Below, in pieces: positions 13,551 to 16,340 of a stretch of DNA of 16,340 bases. The notes under the pieces were generated by a model. The model saw only the letters and a program-made list of their open reading frames with translations, had not been told where the DNA came from and did no database searches. Source of the DNA: Faecalibacterium sp. UBA1819 (GTDB lineage Bacteria > Bacillota > Clostridia > Oscillospirales > Ruminococcaceae); contig DCEX01000015.1 of the NCBI GenBank assembly GCA_002315015.1, positions 1 to 16,340 of the forward strand, in the 5' to 3' direction. Position 1 is the stretch's first letter, and the number at the start of each line of letters is the position of its first letter. Position numbers and translations under genes: made by a program.

Positions 13551-14825
13551 ATGGCACAGCAAAAAGCGTGGCATAAGCTGGATAATACGGCCAATTTATT
13601 CCCGGTGATTGCCGGAAGAAGAACCGCAAATGTCTTTCGGATGACGGCTGTAATGCGGGATGAAGTTGTGCCCGAGTATCTTCAGCAAGCGCTGGAGCAA
13701 ACGCTGCCTGCCTTTGCGGCATTTGGCGTGCGGCTGCGCCATGGTCTGTTTTGGAGCTATTTGGAACAAAATGACGCTCCCGTGCAGATTGCGCCGGAAA
13801 CCCACGCGCCGTGCCGGTATATTGACCCGCTCGAAACAGGGCGCTATTTATTCCGTGTACTTTATTTTCGCAACCGCATCAGCTTGGAAACCTTTCATGT
13901 GCTGACGGACGGCACAGGGGCAATGCGCTTTTTGAAAGCGATTTGCTACCGCTATTGCCAATTGTATGATGCGGCTGCGTTTTCGCCTCAGACACGAGAA
14001 GTTCCCTATGGCATTGAGCAGGGAAAAAATGTGTCCGACGGATATCTGAAAAATTATACCCCCAAAGCACAGAAGCAAAGCTTTAAAGAGCCGCGTGCGT
14101 TTTGTGTGCGGGGAGAGCCGCGCTTGTCTTTTGACTTAGGCGTCAGCACCTTGCTGTTTCCGGTAGACAGCATCAAGGCGCTGTGCCATCAATTGGAGGT
14201 ATCGGTGAGCGAATACCTCACGGCGGCGCTGCTGATGGCGGTATATGAGGAATATATGCCGGTCAGCGGAAGCAAGCGCCCGGTGAGCGTGTTTGTGCCG
14301 GTGGACTTGCGCAGAATTTTTGAAACCGATACTTCCAGCAATTTCTTTTCCGGCTTTTCGGTGCGTTATCGTTTTTCGGGAACAAAACCGGACTTTTCCG
14401 ACGTGCTCCAACAGGTGCAGGAACAATTCCGGGAAAAATGCACAAAGGAAATGTTTGAAAAAAAGTTGGCCTACACCGCTAAAAGTGCCTTGAGCCTTTG
14501 GACGCGAATGATTCCGCTGGTCGTGAAAAACGGCGTCCTGCGCGTGATCTATGAGGCTTCCAATCATGCAAGCACGCTGACGCTTTCCAATCTAGGGCCA
14601 ACCAAAGTAGAGCCCCTGTTTGAACCGTATTTTGAAGGGTTTCGTTTTTTGCTTTCCAGCACGAGGCAAGAGCCGCTCAAGTGTTCGGCAGTGGCGTATC
14701 AAAATACGGTGGCCTTGACCGTGTGCAGTGAGCTGTTAGGCAATGATTTGGCCCGAAACTTGGCGCGTCGATTGGCGGCAGAGGGAATTTGCGTTCAGGT
14801 GGAATGTGCAGAGGGGGAAGTGTAA
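13551..14825 (+). CDS. HxxxDG acyltransferase, alcohol acetyltransferase-like
   Basis: A 424-residue member of the CoA-dependent acyltransferase/condensation superfamily, which includes alcohol acetyltransferases, PapA5-type proteins and NRPS condensation domains. The catalytic motif is H116-VLT-D120-G121 in FHVLTDGTGAMRFLKA. The N-terminal part has the expected pattern KLDNTANLFP, then LEQTLPAFAAFGVRLRHGLFW. A conserved region VPVDLRRIF...SNFFSGFSVRY (249-273) and LTLSNLGP (343-350) follow; the classical DFGWG is not seen. The acyl donor and acceptor are unknown. ATG at 13551 follows AGGGAGG. The stop codon overlaps the next gene's start by one base (TAATG), which shows tight coupling to the zinc-ribbon membrane protein. 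It is soluble, without membrane helices. Confidence 0.88.
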   Translation: MAQQKAWHKLDNTANLFPVIAGRRTANVFRMTAVMRDEVVPEYLQQALEQTLPAFAAFGVRLRHGLFWSYLEQNDAPVQIAPETHAPCRYIDPLETGRYLFRVLYFRNRISLETFHVLTDGTGAMRFLKAICYRYCQLYDAAAFSPQTREVPYGIEQGKNVSDGYLKNYTPKAQKQSFKEPRAFCVRGEPRLSFDLGVSTLLFPVDSIKALCHQLEVSVSEYLTAALLMAVYEEYMPVSGSKRPVSVFVPVDLRRIFETDTSSNFFSGFSVRYRFSGTKPDFSDVLQQVQEQFREKCTKEMFEKKLAYTAKSALSLWTRMIPLVVKNGVLRVIYEASNHASTLTLSNLGPTKVEPLFEPYFEGFRFLLSSTRQEPLKCSAVAYQNTVALTVCSELLGNDLARNLARRLAAEGICVQVECAEGEV

Positions 14826-15487
14826 TGCGCTGTAAAGCTTGTCAGGTGGATATTGTCACTCCGGCAGCCGTGTGTCCGCTGTGCGGCGGCCCTCTTGAGG
14901 AAGATGGAAAAGAAACAGCGCCGGCCTACCCGGAATTTGTGGAAAAACGAAAACGCTACTATTTTTTAAGGCGAATGCTGCTGTTTTTTTCCGTTTTAAT
15001 CGCTTTGGTGTCTGTTACAGCCAATTTGCTGTTTACACCGCACTTCTGGTGGTTTATCTTTGTTTTTACAGGGCTGATCTATGTGTGGGCAGCCATTCCC
15101 CATATTTTCCGCAAAGGAGGAAATCTTGGGGGAAAAGTGCTGGTGCAGGTTGCGTGTGCTTCTTTTTTGCTGGTACTCCTCGATTGGGAAACCGGCTGGC
15201 GGGGCTGGTCGGTCAGCTTTGCACTGCCGATTGTCTTTTCGGCGGGCATTGTCGGCGTGACAGTGATTATTGTGGCCAACCGCACCAACTGGGCGCGCTA
15301 TGTGATGTATCAAGCGTTGCTGGCGCTGCTGGGGTTTGTGCCGCCGATTCTCTATTTGATTGGTGTGGCCAATCAGCTTTGGGCAGCGTTTATTCCGGCT
15401 TTGCTGGCGGGTGTGAATTTGGCTATGCTGGCGGCCTTTGGCGACCGCAATATCAAAAATGAATTTCGCCGCCGATTTCATTTTTAA
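14825..15487 (+). CDS. DUF6320-like zinc-ribbon six-helix membrane protein
   Basis: A 220-residue membrane protein. The N terminus is a small zinc ribbon with two CxxC pairs (C3/C6 and C17/C20: MRCKACQVDI, VCPLCGGPL), and then a charged linker. About six membrane helices follow, near residues 50-70, 74-95, 104-120, 129-151, 157-182 and 185-206. It ends in a basic tail, KNEFRRRFHF. I recall this layout as DUF6320, found next to acyltransferase and hydrolase genes in Clostridia; that recall should be checked. ATG at 14825 overlaps the previous stop; a GAGGGGGAAG site lies just upstream. The function is unknown. By context it may present a membrane substrate to the acyltransferase or move the product across the membrane. 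Confidence 0.87.
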   Translation: MRCKACQVDIVTPAAVCPLCGGPLEEDGKETAPAYPEFVEKRKRYYFLRRMLLFFSVLIALVSVTANLLFTPHFWWFIFVFTGLIYVWAAIPHIFRKGGNLGGKVLVQVACASFLLVLLDWETGWRGWSVSFALPIVFSAGIVGVTVIIVANRTNWARYVMYQALLALLGFVPPILYLIGVANQLWAAFIPALLAGVNLAMLAAFGDRNIKNEFRRRFHF

Positions 15488-15504
15488 AAAAATTCAAAAA
15501 AGTG

Positions 15505-15533
15505 TTGACATTCTTTGAAAAGTGTTATATAAT
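15505..15533 (+). promoter_or_regulatory. Consensus promoter of tRNA-Leu
   Basis: Perfect -35 TTGACA (15505-15510), a 17-base spacer and perfect -10 TATAAT (15528-15533). It gives a transcription start near 15540, about 12 bases before the mature tRNA. It lies in an A-rich gap 17 bases after the DUF6320-like gene, which has no terminator of its own. Confidence 0.92.
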
Positions 15534-15551
15534 ACAAAGGCAATATGAATT

Positions 15552-15638
15552 GCCGATGTGTTGGAATTGGCAGACGAGACGGACTCAAAATCCGTTGCGG
15601 GCAACCGCGTGTGGGTTCGACCCCCACCATCGGCACCA
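15552..15638 (+). tRNA. tRNA-Leu (anticodon CAA)
   Basis: The 87-base gene forms an acceptor stem GCCGATG/CATCGGC with discriminator A and an encoded CCA end (15636-15638). The anticodon stem ACGGA/TCCGT closes the loop CTCAAAA, giving CAA, which reads UUG leucine codons. A long variable arm (around TTGCGGGCAACCGC) marks it as a class II tRNA, as expected for leucine. The T arm holds GTGGG-TTCGACC-CCCAC. UUG is also used here as a start codon by several genes, though initiation uses tRNA-fMet. It is single, with its own promoter and terminator. Confidence 0.97.
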
Positions 15639-15673
15639 AGCTGGAGCAAAGTTATCTTTGCTCCGGCTTTTTT
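15639..15673 (+). terminator. Terminator of tRNA-Leu
   Basis: AGCTGGAGCAAAG (15639-15651) pairs with CTTTGCTCCGGCT (15656-15668), including one T-G wobble. The loop is four bases, and a T run follows directly after the CCA-encoded end. Confidence 0.92.
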
Positions 15674-15821
15674 GTGTTTATCAATATCTGTTCTGTGATC
15701 ACTGTATCATGTGCCATGTTTGAGAAAGCAAGCCTTGAGCGCGTATTTCCTGCATGACAAATTATGAGAAGGGAATACCGAGTCGTCAGAATATTTATGG
15801 CGCCCCGGCACCCTGCTGATG

Positions 15822-16157
15822 TTAATCTGCCTTCAATTTTTTATTGACAAATAGAGTGACTGCAAGCAGGCTCACGATGCCAATCAATGCAATGATGCAA
15901 GAATTCCACTCCATGGGAGCGATTGGAATCGCTCTTAGCAAGGTAACGAAAAGAAATAAAACAACGCCTACCCTCAAATAGTATTTGCCGCACAATAGAT
16001 TGGCTTTTTTCCAGTTTTCCTTGTTTTTCATCGACAAAGAAGTTCTCATACCCGAGATATTGCTAATATCACCATTCGCTATTTTTTTCCACCACGGATA
16101 GGAGATAATCATGAAAACAGGTATGATGTAATCAACTACCAAAAAGAAGTATTTCAT
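15822..16157 (-). CDS. SdpI-like small membrane protein
   Basis: A 111-residue membrane protein with three predicted helices (about residues 5-22, 60-79 and 86-104). The segment GMRTSLSMKNKENWKKANLL followed by CGK (36-58) matches the core pattern of the SdpI/YhfL superfamily, G-x-R-T, then M-K, then W-x-x-A-N, then G-K. SdpI itself gives Bacillus subtilis immunity to its toxin SdpC and relays a signal to the regulator SdpR. Here no toxin or regulator gene is visible nearby, so immunity is only a possibility. The protein is shorter than SdpI and corresponds to its C-terminal half. ATG at 16157 follows GGAGGA by 8 bases. The surrounding sequence is more AT-rich than the rest of the window and sits beside a tRNA, which hints at acquired DNA. 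Confidence 0.78.
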   Translation of the reverse strand: MKYFFLVVDYIIPVFMIISYPWWKKIANGDISNISGMRTSLSMKNKENWKKANLLCGKYYLRVGVVLFLFVTLLRAIPIAPMEWNSCIIALIGIVSLLAVTLFVNKKLKAD

Positions 16158-16230
16158 GCAAAACTTCCTCCAATCTGTTGTATGATGTCTAACAGTGCTG
16201 ATTTTTATTTACGCAAAAGAAATGATGAAG

Positions 16231-16259
16231 TAAAAGCCGCCGTCAGAAAGACAGCGGCT
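16231..16259 (-). terminator. Terminator for a minus-strand transcript entering from the right
   Basis: AGCCGC-GTC (16235-16244) pairs with GAC-GCGGCT (16250-16259) with one C/A mismatch and an AGAAA loop. On the minus strand the stem is followed by T4. No gene ends here inside the window, so it probably ends a gene beyond the right edge, whose transcript would run through the repeat copy. Confidence 0.6.
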
Positions 16260-16340
16260 CAGTTTGTCGAAAAAGCTTCGCTTTTTCACAAACCGAAGCC
16301 TTATCTAAAATGGAAAAGAGGGCTCAGCCCCCTTTTCCAA
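16260..16340. repeat. Right copy of the two-hairpin repeat, cut by the window edge
   Basis: It matches bases 1-81 at 75 of 81 positions in direct orientation. The first hairpin is kept except for one loop base and one stem base (C for T at 16294); the second is identical. Most of the differences fall in the linker between them. It starts exactly where the minus-strand terminator-like hairpin ends. Any continuation lies outside the window. Confidence 0.8.

Noticed and set aside
15545..15757. Protein reading frames over the tRNA-Leu gene
   Set aside because: They overlap a complete class II tRNA and its terminator.
15674..15821. Gene or attachment site in the gap after tRNA-Leu
   Set aside because: No convincing reading frame, structured RNA or repeat of the tRNA 3' end was found in these 148 bases.
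1..16340. CRISPR array, integrase or transposase
   Set aside because: No regularly spaced short repeats, recombinase motifs or terminal inverted repeats with a transposase were seen in the window.

Overview
The window looks like chromosomal DNA of a Gram-positive anaerobe of the Clostridia, most likely the Oscillospiraceae/Ruminococcaceae. The evidence is strong AGGAGG-type ribosome binding sites, TTGACA/TATAAT promoters, a ylxM-ffh-rpsP-khpA cluster, an orphan MsmX-type sugar ABC ATPase, a YabE-like G5/3D protein, a DUF6320-like membrane protein, and roughly even base composition. At least four genes appear to start with TTG behind a good Shine-Dalgarno sequence. The species call is inference; the gene families are recognised from their motifs.

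Layout. The first 175 bases hold a multi-hairpin repeat and a terminator-like hairpin. Next comes a divergent CysK-like PLP enzyme (minus). From about 1.2 to 3.75 kb lies the signal-recognition/ribosome operon ylxM-ffh-rpsP-khpA (plus), whose promoter carries an unusual pair of palindromes. It ends in a strong terminator directly after khpA. From 3.76 to 4.4 kb a small XRE-type regulator (minus) faces a 104-residue orphan gene (plus) across two matching operator-like palindromes. lepA (minus) follows. From 6.4 to 8.4 kb there is an ArsR-type regulator and an MFS transporter under a promoter with two near-identical 21-bp palindromes; the transporter seems to have lost one T near its 5' end. Then come a G5/3D cell-wall protein (plus), an AraC-type regulator (minus) divergent from the orphan ABC ATPase msmX (plus), and a small pyrophosphatase-like gene.

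From 12.2 to 15.5 kb a compact operon joins an SGNH esterase, a CoA-dependent acyltransferase with HxxxDG, and a zinc-ribbon six-helix membrane protein. It looks like an acyl-transfer/deacylation module and is my best candidate for a poorly described system. A tRNA-Leu(CAA) follows with its own consensus promoter and terminator, then a small SdpI-like membrane protein (minus). The last 81 bases repeat the first 81 with six differences, all but two of them in a linker between two conserved hairpins.

Most genes here are housekeeping or regulatory and are separated by clear bidirectional terminators. The accessory-looking pieces are the XRE/orphan cassette, the ArsR-MFS pair, the esterase-acyltransferase-membrane operon, and the AT-rich SdpI-like segment beside the tRNA.
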